The notes below the pieces were generated by a model. That model was not told the DNA's origin and ran no database searches. It was given only the letters and a program-made list of their open reading frames with translations. The position numbers were made by a program, and so were the translations under genes. From Neelides folsomi (lineage: Eukaryota; Arthropoda; Collembola; Neelipleona; Neelidae), in assembly GCA_034687125.1 (NCBI GenBank), contig JAQGBZ010000006.1:372001-436000 (forward strand): a stretch of DNA of 64,000 nt, read 5' to 3'. The first letter of the stretch is position 1, and each line of letters opens with the position of its first letter. Shown here in pieces: positions 51,501-64,000 of this stretch.

Positions 51501-54500
51501 TGGCGAAGGAATTACTTCCGCCTGAGCGGACACGAACAATTGTGGAGGATTCAAACCAGAAAGATTTCTAGTAGAGTGAGGGGGACCGAAAAGGCACATT
51601 TGGTCTCTATGTGTGCTCATCGCGAGAAACCCTGAAGGTTAGTGAATAATAGGGTGAAAGGGAAGTAATGTCTTTTATACATTCCCCATCCTTTTTATTT
51701 ACTCTCTTGGACGTCTCTGTATCCACGTCTTGTGTACACTCTCTCCCTGTGTGAGTCTCTGTGTGTTCATAGTCGAGGGCGAGGAGCGTCGGCTTTAATC
51801 GCTCTTCCTCCCCCCAAGTAGTCTCTCGAGGTGGAATTCAGCTTTAAACACACCTCCCTCACCCACGTCGACTAAGTACTTTTCCTTGCTCCCCTCAATC
51901 TCGCAGAAAGTCAGAGACGGAAAATTGAAATCCGCTGGTTTCTCTCATGAGACCCTCACCTTCATCTTTTCATCTCCACACTTATCCCTCCAACCCAAAG
52001 ATTCCCCTTTTTATATCCAAACCCACGAGCCAGTTAAAACCCTTCCCCTTCTTTTGATCCCTCATTTGCATCTTGGAGGATTTAGGAAATTATTCTCTCC
52101 CCTTTTGAATTTACTTCCACTTTTTATGCAATTCATTGAACTGGCCCTGGAAAATTGTTTATTTACTCAAATGGGATCATTTGGTTTTAAATTGGTCAAA
52201 TTAAAAAGGTCTAATAGCTCCATTGGACCTTGAATGCGTTCTTTGTGCAAGATAAAAAGAGGCAAGTAGTGAGATTCATTTAGAATATATGCAAACACAT
52301 AAATGCATTCGTAGATACCTTAGCAGATATACATAATTATTATATAAACTAGTCAAAAGAAGTATTTTATACGATCATTGTATTGTATTATGTATAATGT
52401 ATTCATAATATTCAAAGTATACCTATGGGTATAGAAAGTGAAGAAAGTACTTGTGTAAGTATAGTGATGCTATGTACACAAGTAAGATTGTAATAGCAAG
52501 AGTGAAAGAAATGTCTGCGGATTTTGGACATGTGATGGGCACTGTGGAGGATTACTACACCCGGGTATTATAGTTTCTTAGTAGTGATGAGTCATAAATA
52601 ATGATCCAGTGTCATCCGCGTGTTTCCTCCGTGCTCTTATCCCTATTTCCCCTGGTGATTGCTTTCATTTTCTCGACGTGGGTTCGCCGTAACTCATTCG
52701 CGCCTTCTCCCTTCCCGTATTCTCATTTCACAAATTTCACCCTTCCCCCATAAATACGACCAAGAATTCCGCTGCTGCTCCTCTCCGCCGCGTCCAAATG
52801 CACCAATAAGGGTTCTGCCTAAGGACCCCCAAGGGAAAACACCGATCATTCACCTTCTTCCTCTCAACCCTAATTGAACATTTCAAACTACCATTATCTC
52901 TCCGACACTCAAACTTTAATTAAGCCCCACAATGTTTAATTCACCATTATGGAATTCTCATCCATTTAATTTATAAACTTCAAAAACTTGACCAACTTTT
53001 AAACTTTAATATTAAATCTCAAAAGTTTCTCACATACATTACATACAGTATTCAGATTACATAAATTGAACCAATGATGTGTTTTTACTAAATGGTAATA
53101 CGAGTGTGTGTAAATAATAATGTGTATTGATCCAATATGGTTAGCTTTATGAAGTGCTTTTGCTCTATAAGCAATAAGCTATAAGTAAAAAAAGTTGGTT
53201 TTATCAGTAAATAAAACTATATTTTTATTGGCCCCAAATGGTCATTATTTTTTATTTATCATGTAATCTGCTAATGCAACATTTGAGTTGAAGCTGAATT
53301 GGAATTATTGGTGTGATTAAGAGCAAGGTAAAATGTTATTGGAGTGATCAATGGGTGGAGGATTAGTAAGGTTAGACGACGTTTAATCAGGTGGTTAAAT
53401 AATAGATCATATAGGAGATTTGGATCGTATCGGGTGGAAGCGGATGATGGGGAGCCATAAAGGGCGGAATGCGGGTGCGAATGCGAGTTGAACTGTCGAG
53501 CTGGATCCGCCTCAAGAGCTTCAAATGGATTTTTCCCTCATCTCCCAACTCCTAATGGCTTCCCATAAACAATGGTCATTCTCACTCCCAAATACTCTGA
53601 CTGAGAATTTCCCTCCAACACAAATATGTACACACCCGGCATAGCCCACCATCTCCAGACTATTGCCCCGATATTGGGCCAGGAATTACTACATGAGTCT
53701 AGGAATATACATTTAGGATTTAATATAGTTAAAAGTGGAGTTACGAGATGAGGGCGAATCTCACGCACACGACCCTACTACTCCAATTCCTTTTAATACT
53801 CAAAAAATCTTGTTAGCCTTTTTCCGTACCATTCCCGTCCTCTTTAAGGAATAAAGAATTTTCCATAACTTCTCATTATGAATTGTGGAAGAGAGTTAAA
53901 AGGTGGGGAGCGGAGGGGGGAGAGATTGCATTATTTCATAATATTTCATACGCCGTTTAATTAAACTTTCCTTATTCTAAGAGTATTCTAAATATCTTTG
54001 CTCTCTCAGAACTTGCCATGACCAACAATTTTTTGCAAAATGAATTCCCCCTCAGAAATACTTCATTCCCATTTTGTTCCAATTCTTTCCCCCTTTATTT
54101 GCACTCTGAACATGGGGCGGAGCTCTCAACTTATTTACCATTTTGAATTGGGAGAAATTTTCCAGAACAAATTTGCATTTCCGAGTTGTAATACTTTAAA
54201 TATAGGAGGACCTTGACGTATTTATGAGTTGGATTCAACAGTTTCAATTTTCAATGTTGTAAAATGAGAAAGCGGGGAGCGGAAATGGGACGAATTTAAT
54301 CAATCTATTCAAAGCCTCGAGGAAAGAATTTATGGAAATGGGAGAAAATTTGTAGTTCAAATATGAAAATGAAAGCTAATAAAGAATTCACTGAATAAAC
54401 ACCAAATATTGGAAGATGGTTAATATTTTAAAGCTATTGGGTAAAGTATTGATTATGTAATAAAGGAAAAAAATGAAAAAATCATTGTGTTCGAGTGGTT

Positions 54501-56870
54501 CGAGTTAATTGCCGTGAAAAATTCAATTTGCTTGAATTATACGACGAAAAATTTAAATTTTTATTACTCTTTCCCAAATTCCAAAATAAGATTGAAGAAT
54601 AGACCCTCAAGATCTGAGAATTGGAATGAGGGGAAATGAAATTCATTTTTTTCCTCCGCCCTTCATAATGGCAATCTGCGTAAATCTGAAGAACGCAGTT
54701 GTAAAATTATCGTTTTCCCCAACATATGTGCTTCCTCCATTTTTCATTTCCTCCATCCGCAGACTTTCTCTTTGTTTGTTTGAATCCCCTCCCCCCATTT
54801 TGAGTTTCCCACACCTGAGGTAAATTGGATACAAGGCATGTTTGAATACACAAAGAAATTCCTTTTTGGAGTTTTCCCCAAACAAATCATTTAGAGAACA
54901 ATTTAAAAAAAGCTATGTAATAACTTCATATAACTAGCTCCTTACGTTAGGTAAAAAAGAGTTTATTTACATAAGAAATAATCAATATTCAATTTTTCAT
55001 ATAAAGCCACATCCATTGTGCTCGGTTTGAATTTTAGTTAAAATCACCCTAAATGATAATATATTTACCGTTGTGTTGAATTTTCTATCAAGGTGTATAT
55101 ATATATGAGGATTTTATTCATTTAGACTGGTGATTTGGTATGATATACGTAAAGATATTGGTAGGTTTATACGGCTAAGAAAAGTTGAGTTTCTCAAGTG
55201 AGTTCCAATTAAGAGTTTGGCTTAATTGGATCCCATACATTAAAAGAGTCTTCTTTCTCTCCTTCCACTTCTCTTCCTTTCTCATTAGGATTTGGATCTC
55301 ACGAAGCTCCTCGAAATCAAAGTGGTGAGGATTGTGAGATGAAGTACACAAAAGACTTCGCTTTTTCCACACGACGTTTTCCTTTTAAGCCAAACTCTCT
55401 CGACTCAGACTTCCTTTTTCAAAAGGTGTTTCTCTCTCAAAGTGAAACTTTGAGATTTGTAATTGAATGAAATTTCGGTAAACGACGGAGGTCCATTTCC
55501 TCTCGTTGAACAACTCCTTTCTTCGGATGAGCAGAGAAGAAAGTGGACAAAACTCATTCACACCCTCGACGGAGAACACGATAAAGAGGAGTTAAAACTC
55601 TCGCAAACTCTCTTTTACAATTACATCAAATTCGGATCCATTCTTCCGATTCCCCTCCGAGCTTCGCCACTCAAACTTCCTCTTTTAACAAACTTCATTT
55701 AGAGAATTTTGAGGCCTTGCAGCGAATCCAAAGGATAAAAGAACAAATTCTAGAATTTTTTTCAAACTTCAATTTCACTTTCAACCATTCAACAGAGATC
55801 TTAAATAGCAATAAGAATAAACGCGCTGGTACTCGTATTTGTAAATAAAGTTCATTGGGCTATTATATAAAGTTGTTAAAAAGGTTATGACAATTTTTAC
55901 GCTTCATAAAATTACACAATGGGGAATAAAAAAATAGATTTGGGTAAAATATTTTTCTATATATGCTTTCTTTTTTGTTTTAAACATGAGGAGTTTAATT
56001 GAATTCTTTTCTTATATTTCTTTTAGGTAAATTTCCCATAATTGGCACTTGAGACACAACGTGATGATAAAAAGAAAGTAAAAAATTCCCAATGGTTCTC
56101 AGACGACTTCAAGTTTATTCAAGGGAAAGTAAATAAATCGTAAAAAGAGTTGAAAGGAGTTTTGTTCTAAAAAGATTTTTTAACCTTTTTTGTCACTGCA
56201 AACGTGCAAACAGATCGGATTAGCACATGTGAGGAAAAGTTGAATAATACGCAGGGGAATTTGCAAAAATTTCTGGATTTACTTTAAATGTCTTTCTTAT
56301 TTTAAAGAAGGCTTTTTTGTAAGGGCAAGACCTTTGGCCCACGACTGACATAAAAATGCGTTTAATGTAGCTGTTGAGTTTTGAGTTTATGGACCGGCTG
56401 CCCAACTCACCCCAAAATACTTCTCCAATTCAAATGAAGGGGAATTGGGCATAAGGGGACTCGTAACATTAGAACCAACTCCCGAATTCAAATGCCCTCC
56501 CTCACATGTGTCATCTTAATAGGAAAACTTTTCAACACGTTCTCTTTTCCTATTTTCACATTCTCACTGCGAATTTACAATTTTCTCTTTACACGAGCCG
56601 TTCTCGTAAGACCCTTGCGAAATTTCTTCCAAGTTCAATTACATAAGTTTACAATTCACAATTATGAATTTTGAATGGAAATTTTACATTCTAACTTACC
56701 ATCCACGCTCTTTGAGGTCATTTTAATTTCTGGTCATATTCATTGTTCGTACCACAATGGCGCCATTTATCTCAATAACTTTAAATGCTTTTAACTATTA
56801 AAGTTGACTTATTACATCCAGATAATCATTATTGGTGTATATAAAATAATTTATTTTAATATATCATTTT
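48594..56870. other. Intergenic region, no supported gene
   Basis: Over 8 kb of alternating AT-rich, purine-rich and pyrimidine-rich sequence. TAC/GTA-type islands lie near 49840-49920, 51290-51400 and 52280-52500. Less AT-rich, CpG-containing blocks at 51760-51910 and 52610-52860 have no recognisable exon. A minus-strand frame without an early ATG is open from about 53540 to 53273, but it has no usable acceptor and matches nothing. Confidence 0.5.
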
Positions 56871-56920
56871 ATTCTTTAAAGGGGTCTTATCTTACGTAAG
56901 ATAAGACCCCTTTAAAGAAT
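56871..56920. repeat. Perfect 50-bp palindrome
   Basis: The 25-bp left half (ATTCTTTAAAGGGGTCTTAT then CTTAC) is followed with no spacer by its exact reverse complement; the centre is TTACGTAA, between 56895 and 56896. Just outside, ATATCAT on the left and ATCATG on the right lie near each other in direct orientation. No coding potential. Confidence 0.95.
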
Positions 56921-59900
56921 ATCATGTAAGATAATATAGATTATATGATACGCTATTGTATGTAGAATATGTAAATTTATATTAGATATAATGTATTGTA
57001 ATGAAATGAAATGAAATATATTGGTTTTATAAGTTTTATTTTAAGCCTAGTTTGGGTGAAGAGATCTCGTTAATGAGAGTCATTGAAGATATCTGTGAAA
57101 GAAGTTGAAAGATAAACATCCCATTCCTTCTTTATCCTTCTTCCGCTCCTTAAACTTCCTTCTCCTCATGTACACCGGAGTTCTGGGCTTAATCTCAAGT
57201 CTAAGAAAATATCGCTATACTTCGCAGCACCCTACGTCTTCCCATTTGCAAAATGAAGTTTGGAGATGAGAAAGTTGGGAAAAACCATCCGGGTAATTAT
57301 ATTTCTCATTAGGCTTAAGGCTCAGCTCTTTACCTTCCGCACTAATTCAATATTATTTAAAGACTCACTATTTTTATCTTCTAACTTTGTTGAAATAGCT
57401 AAATATGAATTTTTAATTTTGCACCATTTTGTGTTTGCATTATAAGAAAATGAACCATCTTGATAAAATATAACACAATACAAAATAAATAAATAATATC
57501 ACAACAGTGAATTTGAATAGAATTTAATTTAACGACAAGGATTTTCTTTATTTTAAATCAAGATTAAAGTATTTTTGATAATATTATTTTGTTAAATGTG
57601 TCGCCAGAAACGGTAATTACATATTCAGTATCATAATTTTAGTATTTATGATTAGGTAAAAATAACAAGTCGTAGCTAAATTATACCCCGGCTTTAGTTT
57701 GTTAAATGACTTCTTTCATTATCAGTAGAGCTTTAATTAATTAAATTTCTTTGTTAAACGTCAAATGGGAGTCTCCCGTGGGAATCATTCAAGATCTTTT
57801 TCCACTTGCCCTTTTCCATCCCTTTCAACTTTATCTTTCATATTTGTTAAATTAAAATGGATTCTCTTCGAGGAGACCCACATAATAAGAAATTTCAGCT
57901 TCTGTTTCTGTCTCTTCAACCTTCCACTGAAATATGGAAATTCGGATGTCGTCTCCATTTCCATATTTCCTCTTTACATAATAAAAGGGAAATTCAGATT
58001 TTGACTCTTAGAGAAAAGGAGACTCACAGGCGTTGAATGTTAAGATGAGCCGTCGCCTTAAACCCAAAACTACAACGATGAAATCCAATATATCACTCCT
58101 TATCTTTCATTAATAAACAATAGGCAGACCAAAGTTTGTAACAAAATACGAATAACCGAATCATCTTAAACATGAACTTAATCATCATATCTCCCAGTTT
58201 CCCTTCCTTAGCATTAAAACAAAAGCCCTTATTTCATCCAAATACACAAAATCCATTCCAGATCTAATATGAGAGAAATCCTCCTTAAGCCTTCCTGTTC
58301 CTACTGTATTAAAATATACTGGATTTACAAGTTTAGTCCAAAATCAACTATAAATAAGACTAACTTGTAACATTGTAACCAGGCCCAAAGTTTCTTGTAG
58401 ACTTTTCGATCAGTCCGAGATTGATTTTGATATAAAAGGAGATTTATACACAATTAAAACCACAGAGTCTAAGAAAGGTCTTCAGTTTCCTCCGTTTACT
58501 TTATTCAACTTTCCCCATAAATCCCACAAGTTTGTCCCCATTTCTAATTTTTATTCCCCTCTTTGGGAGATTTATGAAGGTTGAATGCGAAACAATTGAA
58601 TTTAATGCACGCATTCAATTCACTTCCCAAAGTAAAACAAAAGCTGGGATGAGATGTACGAGGCGGGAGAGGGAATTGTTAATGGCCCAGGTTTCACTCA
58701 ATGGGGATATGAGGTGACGGGTCGTGAGGAGAGAGAAATGGTGGGAATCAGTCAACAGGGCTGCTGATTAGGAAGACGATATTGCCCCCTCAAACTCTCA
58801 TTTGTCTCAGGTCTTTGCTGTAATAATGCGTCAGTTGGGTCTGTGAGTGATTAATTCACTTCCTTCCCAAATTCCTCATCCCCAACATCCATACAGAAAT
58901 AGTCCTTTTAAGCACATCTTATGTTATTCACTTATCCTCCCACCTCTTCCAAATCTTGTAATGGAAGGGATGGACAAGTTACGGAAGCCGATTACCATTG
59001 GATGCATTAACTTAATGACTTTAACATTTTTTACGTGATTCGAATGGCTAAACGGAGGAACTTACGAGTACTTCTTACTTCTTCGTATATGTATATGGTA
59101 AGTATGTATTATAGGTGTGCTGTTGAAGAACATTTTCAGCTTGTTTTACTTTTCAGCGTACGCCATTACACTTTGAAATATAAACATGTGTGCGTATTTT
59201 AATATTTGAGTTGTGTTTTTGGTATTTACGTATTCTGGGTTTATCTTTAGGTATAAAAATCGGAAAATATTTCAAAGCGGTTCTAAATTTCCTTTTGAAA
59301 CTTGAGAAATATTATGCTAATAAACAATATTTAACGGTTAATATACGATACATAAATATGTTAAGTAGCAACATGTACAGCTTACATATTATGTACATAC
59401 CGGCATAAGTATTAGGGCATTGCATACATACATACTGTGTAATATTGCATAACATATATGGCCTTACATTCATAATATGTAGAAAAGAGATGTAAACTTA
59501 TTCTTAGGAGTTAGGGTGGCATTACTGGAATAACTGGACATGGAAGTATTTATGTAAAAGTGAAGTTCGGAGGTGCTGGCCTGACATTTATCCTTTCATT
59601 GTAAATCTCTCACCGACTTTGTTTTTCTGAGGAGGGTAATGAGGGCTTAGCCGTCAGTCTTGAAGAGGAATTCTCCCAATGATATTTTTAGTGTGGATGA
59701 AGGAAGCCGTAAATTCGGCTCAAACTCCCTCACCCACCCAGACGCCACGTTTAATGACCCACTCATGTGGAAGGAATATTCCTCTCCCTCTTCTTCCCAT
59801 TACACCTCCATCCTCCGCTTCCTCCTTCAAAATACAACACATTACATATGTTTATTTACGACCAACATTATTTTCCCTAAAAGCCTCCTCGTAAAAATTC

Positions 59901-60735
59901 AACTATTTTTGATTTCCAAACTTTTCCAATCAAAAGACTCTTTACATGCAAACAAAATTACCTTTATTCCGCCCATTATAAAATTGAAGGGAAAGTAATG
60001 AAGTAAAGTATTACGCAAGAAGCCTTTTTTCTTCAAGATCCCACAATATTGAATATCAATTTCGGATTTCGCAATACTGATATAAAGCAATCAACTAATG
60101 CATTATGGTCATATATGGGATGAGAAAAGATTGGGTTTATAGTGGTTTTGAGTCGTAGAACAAATACGTGGAGTTTCTCCAATATTGAATGGAGAATTTG
60201 TGGAATCAATTTGAAAATCAATTGATGTTGATGGAATTTGTGTGAAAAATGAATAGGTTGCCGAGAGTGGATATTTAGGTGAATCGATGAGGAGAAGCCT
60301 TTGAGTAGGTAATTTTGAGGAACGTGAGAGTTTCATGTTGAAGGTGCTTAGGGAATTCTCAAGAGTTTTGAAGGAGCGGTTTAAGGCCTGAAGGGCGAGA
60401 GCACATCTCATCCAAGACTTCCACCGGATTACCATTCTCGAGATAAGGTGCACAGGTGTTGGGTCCATTAGCCATTCTCTTCCACAGACCTCCACCGCCC
60501 GCCGAGCTCCTTTAGATTAAATTCGCGACAGGGAGAGTTCCAAGGAAAAGACGTTTCCCGGAGTGAAAGGAACTTTCTCGGTTCTCATCAAACATTCGGA
60601 GAAATGGCTAATAAGAAAAGTTGGGAAAAGCGAGACAAGGTTTAATGGAAAATATGTAGACTCTTCGCGTCACTCCCCCAAGGAAAGAGAAAATTGACAA
60701 GAAAAGATGAAGGTTTTTTTGTGATGGAATTTATC
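56921..60735. other. Intergenic region, no supported gene
   Basis: Includes three GAAAT pentamers near 57001-57017 and a TAC/GTA-type island at about 59080-59480. The minus-strand frame 60109-60495 (128 codons) starts in GC-richer sequence and contains a donor-like GAATG/gtaatc, but no family or partner exon was found. Confidence 0.5.
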
Positions 60736-60741
60736 TTTATT
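60736..60741 (-). terminator. Poly(A) signal of the secreted acidic protein gene
   Basis: TTTATT on the plus strand gives AATAAA on the minus strand, 59 nt beyond the TAA stop at 60802-60800. Confidence 0.6.
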
Positions 60742-60799
60742 TTAAAATTAGCAACCCCTCTGCTTTGAATTGGAATGACAGTTTTGGATTTTCGGTTGT

Positions 60800-62460
60800 T
60801 TAATGGAAGAAACGGTATCGGTTTCTCCAGAGCCATCTGCTTCTCAGCTCTTCTTCGTCATCTTCGTCCGTTGGCTTCGTGGCTGGGACGAGGGCAAGTG
60901 GAGGTGGACGGAAAACTTTCTTTTCACCTTCGATCTTCACAATTTTCTCACCTTGAATCCAAAATTTTATTTTTATTAATTTTTTAAAATAAAAATTACT
61001 CAGACTAATATTAAATAGTAGAATATTCCGCAAACGTCCTTATTTTTATCTTATTTACAAATAATTGTATAAATAAATCAACAATTGTAAGAATATATTT
61101 CTATATGTATTTTTATCGACAGATTTTACCTTCTTCTGAAGATCCATCTTCAACTTCGAAAGATTGAACCTCAACAGATTCAACTTCTGGCTTCTTCTCG
61201 ACTGGGACAATTTTGACTGTTTCCTTTTCTTTTGGTGAGAATCCTTTAACTTTGATTGGCTCTTCTTCCGATGATCCTGAATCTGCTTCCGGTGATTCTG
61301 GAACTGGAGCAGGGACAACTTAAATAAAATAAGAACGAAGTTAGAAAAATATGTATAAAAACAATGTAATCTACGAGTAGGATAGTTATCTAATTGTAAG
61401 ATTTAAAAATAATTATTAAATCACCATTTCTGATCTCGTTTCTTGAAACCTTGTTTCGGTATTGTGTGTATGGATTTCTCCTGAAGTCTTGAATAGGATC
61501 TAAACAACTAATCAAGTTACACCCAATCTTCGCTACACAGATTCATCAACTCATGCACATGCAATTGGGAATAAATAAGTGAGGAGTCAACAGAAAAAGT
61601 TACATTCAAACACTAAAGGATATTTTATTACAGGATATCAATCTCAGTGAAGATTACCTGACACAATGGAATAATCTTTTGTAATTGTATCAATTGGAAC
61701 AAGAACTTCTCCTTCTGACGTCACATACCCCGGAATGAAAAAGTTCATGTCTAAACAAATAAAAATATTTAATGAATTGGTCAATATTTTTCTTTTACTT
61801 AATTAACCAATACAACTTTACATGGTCTCATATCTAAAATTATTTAATTTACGAATTTGAATTAATAAAATAATTTAAAAAATATCATATGGTGAAATAA
61901 ATTTTATCAAAAAATTAAATCTTACGTTTGTATGATGGATCGAATGCCCCACGTTTCTTCTCATCAATGTCATCATCTCCTTCCTCGTCCTCGTCTTCCT
62001 CTTCTTCCTCAGAGGACTCGTCCTCATCTTCGCCCTTTGTCCCATTAACAGGAGGAGTTCCGCCTGGGGTGACAACAGTGGGCGGGAGAGGGGAGACAGC
62101 CGGAGGTTGAACGACTCCAGCAGGTGACTGAACTCCGGTCTCTTTCTCCGTTCCTTTCTCCGGCTTCACGACCCCAACTGGTGAAGATGTCACAGTTCCA
62201 TTGACAACCTCTGCTGGCACTTCTATAAAAATCCAACCATTAATTCCAACCCATAATTATCCCATGCTTACTTTTAGTGTATTTATGATAATTAAATGAA
62301 AACCTTGATTAATACCTTTATAAAAATTTAATAAATATTCACCTCCTTTGGTCACTTCTTGTTTCCCTCCACGGACCTTGTAGTTGAGTTGTCTTTTGGG
62401 GGCTGCTTCTGAAGCCAAAAACATTCCCAGGACGAAAATGAGCCCGATCAAGAGCTTCAT
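60800..62460 (-). CDS. Secreted acidic, proline-rich protein of unknown function, 307 residues
   Basis: Six exons on the minus strand: 62460-62343, 62222-61926, 61750-61658, 61499-61425, 61318-61130 and 60951-60800 (TAA 60802-60800). All five introns (106-178 bp) are GT-AG and phase 1, and every join keeps the frame. Exon 1 gives a signal peptide (MKLLIGLIFVLGMFLASEAA) followed by a basic stretch. Exon 2 is Pro/Val/Gly-rich with two NGT sequons, then strongly acidic (ESSEEEEEDEDEEGDDD), ending at the basic site DEKKRG. Exon 3 holds the least simple segment (HMNFFIPGYVTSEGEVLVPI). Exon 4 is basic (QDFRRNPYTQYRNKVSR), exon 5 acidic and Pro/Val/Lys-rich, exon 6 ends LRSRWLWRNRYRFFH. No cysteine is seen in the mature protein and no membrane segment. 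Extracellular matrix, cuticle or a processed precursor are possible; I recognise no family. The start is the first ATG after the predicted initiator. Confidence 0.8.
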
Positions 62461-62533
62461 TTTTTAATTGGCAAAGGCAAAAAGCTTGGGTGTCAAAAAG
62501 GCTGAGACTCGATCCGAGCGGAGTTTGAGGGAG

Positions 62534-62567
62534 GACTGAATGGATTGAGAATAAGTCTTGATTTAAA
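62534..62567 (-). promoter_or_regulatory. Core promoter of the secreted acidic protein gene: TATA-like box and initiator
   Basis: Read on the minus strand, TTTAAAT (62567-62561) is followed by TCAGTC (62539-62534), with the initiator A at 62537, 30 nt from the first T. TCAGT is the standard arthropod initiator. The predicted 5' UTR is about 77 nt with no earlier ATG seen. Confidence 0.6.
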
Positions 62568-64000
62568 TTCAGGTATCTATCTTGTCGGCCTTGGAACCAC
62601 GGGTCATTGTAACTTGGGAAAACTCGTTCGGGTGCAAGAGGAGAGTCAAGCGGCGGACGAAGGGAGTTTCCCTCACTGTGTGCAAAGATACACATTATCC
62701 ATACATGTATATTTACATGCATGTAAATACATGGGATGTATTATATCCTCACCAGTTCCAGGCTTCCAGACCCTTAATAAAGTTAAGGTGAAGGAGATAG
62801 GAAAATTCCTCCAAGACGTTCACATCTTTCTTTACTTGTCTTTCGCGACAAATGTGGAGTTGAAGTCCACTTGCCATTTTTTCTCTCCCTTTCAAATGAG
62901 TACATTGCCATTGAAATTTACGAGTTCTTTCACGAAATTAAACCTTGCTTAATTTAATTCAATCCCAATGTTCGAGACCCCGTAGCTCATAATACATTCT
63001 ATCCATACATTGTATCCAAATACATAAAACTGGGATTGACTCTCCTTTTCACTTACTTGTAATTACTCTAGGGGTTTGGCTAGATATAAGGAATACAAGT
63101 ATGGGAATATTTATATGAGTAGTAAATGTACCCGAAATAATTGGATATATGGTATTCAGGTATGTATTTATTTTCTAGACAATGAAATTTAAACTCTTCT
63201 TTGGTTCTATGAGTGTTTAAAAAGAGGACAGGTGGAGAGTTCATTAATCTAAACCGCCGGCTCTCTTTAAACCGATCTCTTAAAGGATTCAGTGAGAGAA
63301 ATGAATTTTTCCCATGTTGGCTCTTCGTCAAAAAGATTTATAAAAATCCATTTCCTTATCACTTTCCTATATGCATACTTATTATCCGTCCCTTCACGAA
63401 TAATTTCTTGGAATTCGGTTCAGAAGCTCTAAAAATCCATCAAGGCGGAAAGAAGAGGAAATTTGTGAGGATTCCCCTCCGCCTCTTACACAACTTTATC
63501 TCTCCACCATCTCCCTATGTTTTAAATGCTCCAAACTTCAAAGGAGATCTTTGTCTATTTTAATGCTAAATACCTTCTTTCAAATATTGTAAAATAAATC
63601 CCGCTATTTCGCAAAATATTCTTTTAATGTTCCTTTACAACAAAATGGTTCTTACAAGTTCTTGTACATAAATACGAAATAAATGCAAAGGATTTAACAG
63701 CCTGTAAATATTTTTGGCTTTAATATCTAGTTATATCTTTAATATTCGAATCTGTACACCAATATACTCCTTTAACATTAGGTTAACATTTAACATACAT
63801 AGAGCATAATTTCTAAAGCTTAACTCAATATACCATACATATTTATTATACTTATATACTAAAATATATAGAATGGAAACCCTTTGATATTTTAAACTTG
63901 TAATAACATTTATATATCTTGTACAGTATTTTGTTTATTATATTGTATTTAGGTACAGACTTTGGCAGAACCTTAAGAGGATGGGAATGAATCATTTTTA
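62568..64000. other. Non-coding right end of the window
   Basis: AT-rich, with TAC/GTA-type islands near 62690-62750, 63000-63160 and 63700-63960. The plus frames 62545-62952 and 63213-63563 are long but have no family or splice support. Confidence 0.5.

Noticed and set aside
53273-53540. Minus-strand open stretch reading like PFEALEADPARQFNSH
   Set aside because: No ATG, no pyrimidine tract at a candidate acceptor, and an in-frame stop directly upstream; no family match.
60109-60495. 128-codon minus frame with a donor-like site near its start
   Set aside because: No partner exon or recognisable domain could be found, and it lies beyond the 3' end of the secreted acidic protein gene.
1-64000. 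tRNA or rRNA genes, CRISPR arrays, retroviral or LTR elements
   Set aside because: No convincing A/B-box pair, rRNA signature, regular spacer array, or reverse transcriptase or capsid-like frame was seen on either strand.

Overview
The window looks like chromosomal DNA of an arthropod. It is AT-rich (roughly two thirds A+T by eye), its genes have short GT-AG introns, and it carries short interstitial (TTAGG)n tracts, the usual arthropod telomere unit. One gene belongs to a Cys-rich membrane/secreted family that I know only from arthropods, and two promoters pair a TATA-like box with an arthropod-type initiator about 30 nt downstream. I cannot fix the order; a crustacean or a basal hexapod would fit.

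Layout. (1) 1-8530, plus strand: the 3' part of a TOX-family HMG-box gene, entering from the left edge, with six visible exons and a 3' UTR. (2) 13405-14229, plus: a small two-exon gene for a secreted stefin-like cystatin with its own TATA box and initiator. (3) 14.2-30.3 kb: a long non-coding region with a fold-back repeat, (TTAGG)n tracts and no convincing gene. (4) 30696-41759, minus: a twelve-exon gene, read here exon by exon in consistent phase, for a 596-residue Cys-rich, probably GPI-anchored protein of the arthropod family annotated with DUF7042-7045 domains. Possible 5' exons lie at 45.0-45.5 kb. Its large first coding intron holds an intronless gene on the same strand for a lysine-rich protein (39067-39558). 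(5) 45.5-60.7 kb: mostly non-coding, with a 773-bp TA-flanked element bearing ~205-bp terminal inverted repeats (47819-48591) and a perfect 50-bp palindrome (56871-56920). (6) 60800-62460, minus: a six-exon gene for a 307-residue secreted, acidic, proline-rich protein of unknown function, whose five introns are all phase 1. (7) 62.6-64 kb: non-coding.

The genes do not form an obvious pathway. TOX is a nuclear chromatin-binding factor; three of the other four products carry an N-terminal signal peptide and would act at or outside the cell surface. The intergenic DNA alternates between purine-rich or pyrimidine-rich blocks, plain AT-rich stretches, and recurring islands made of TAC/GTA-type steps.
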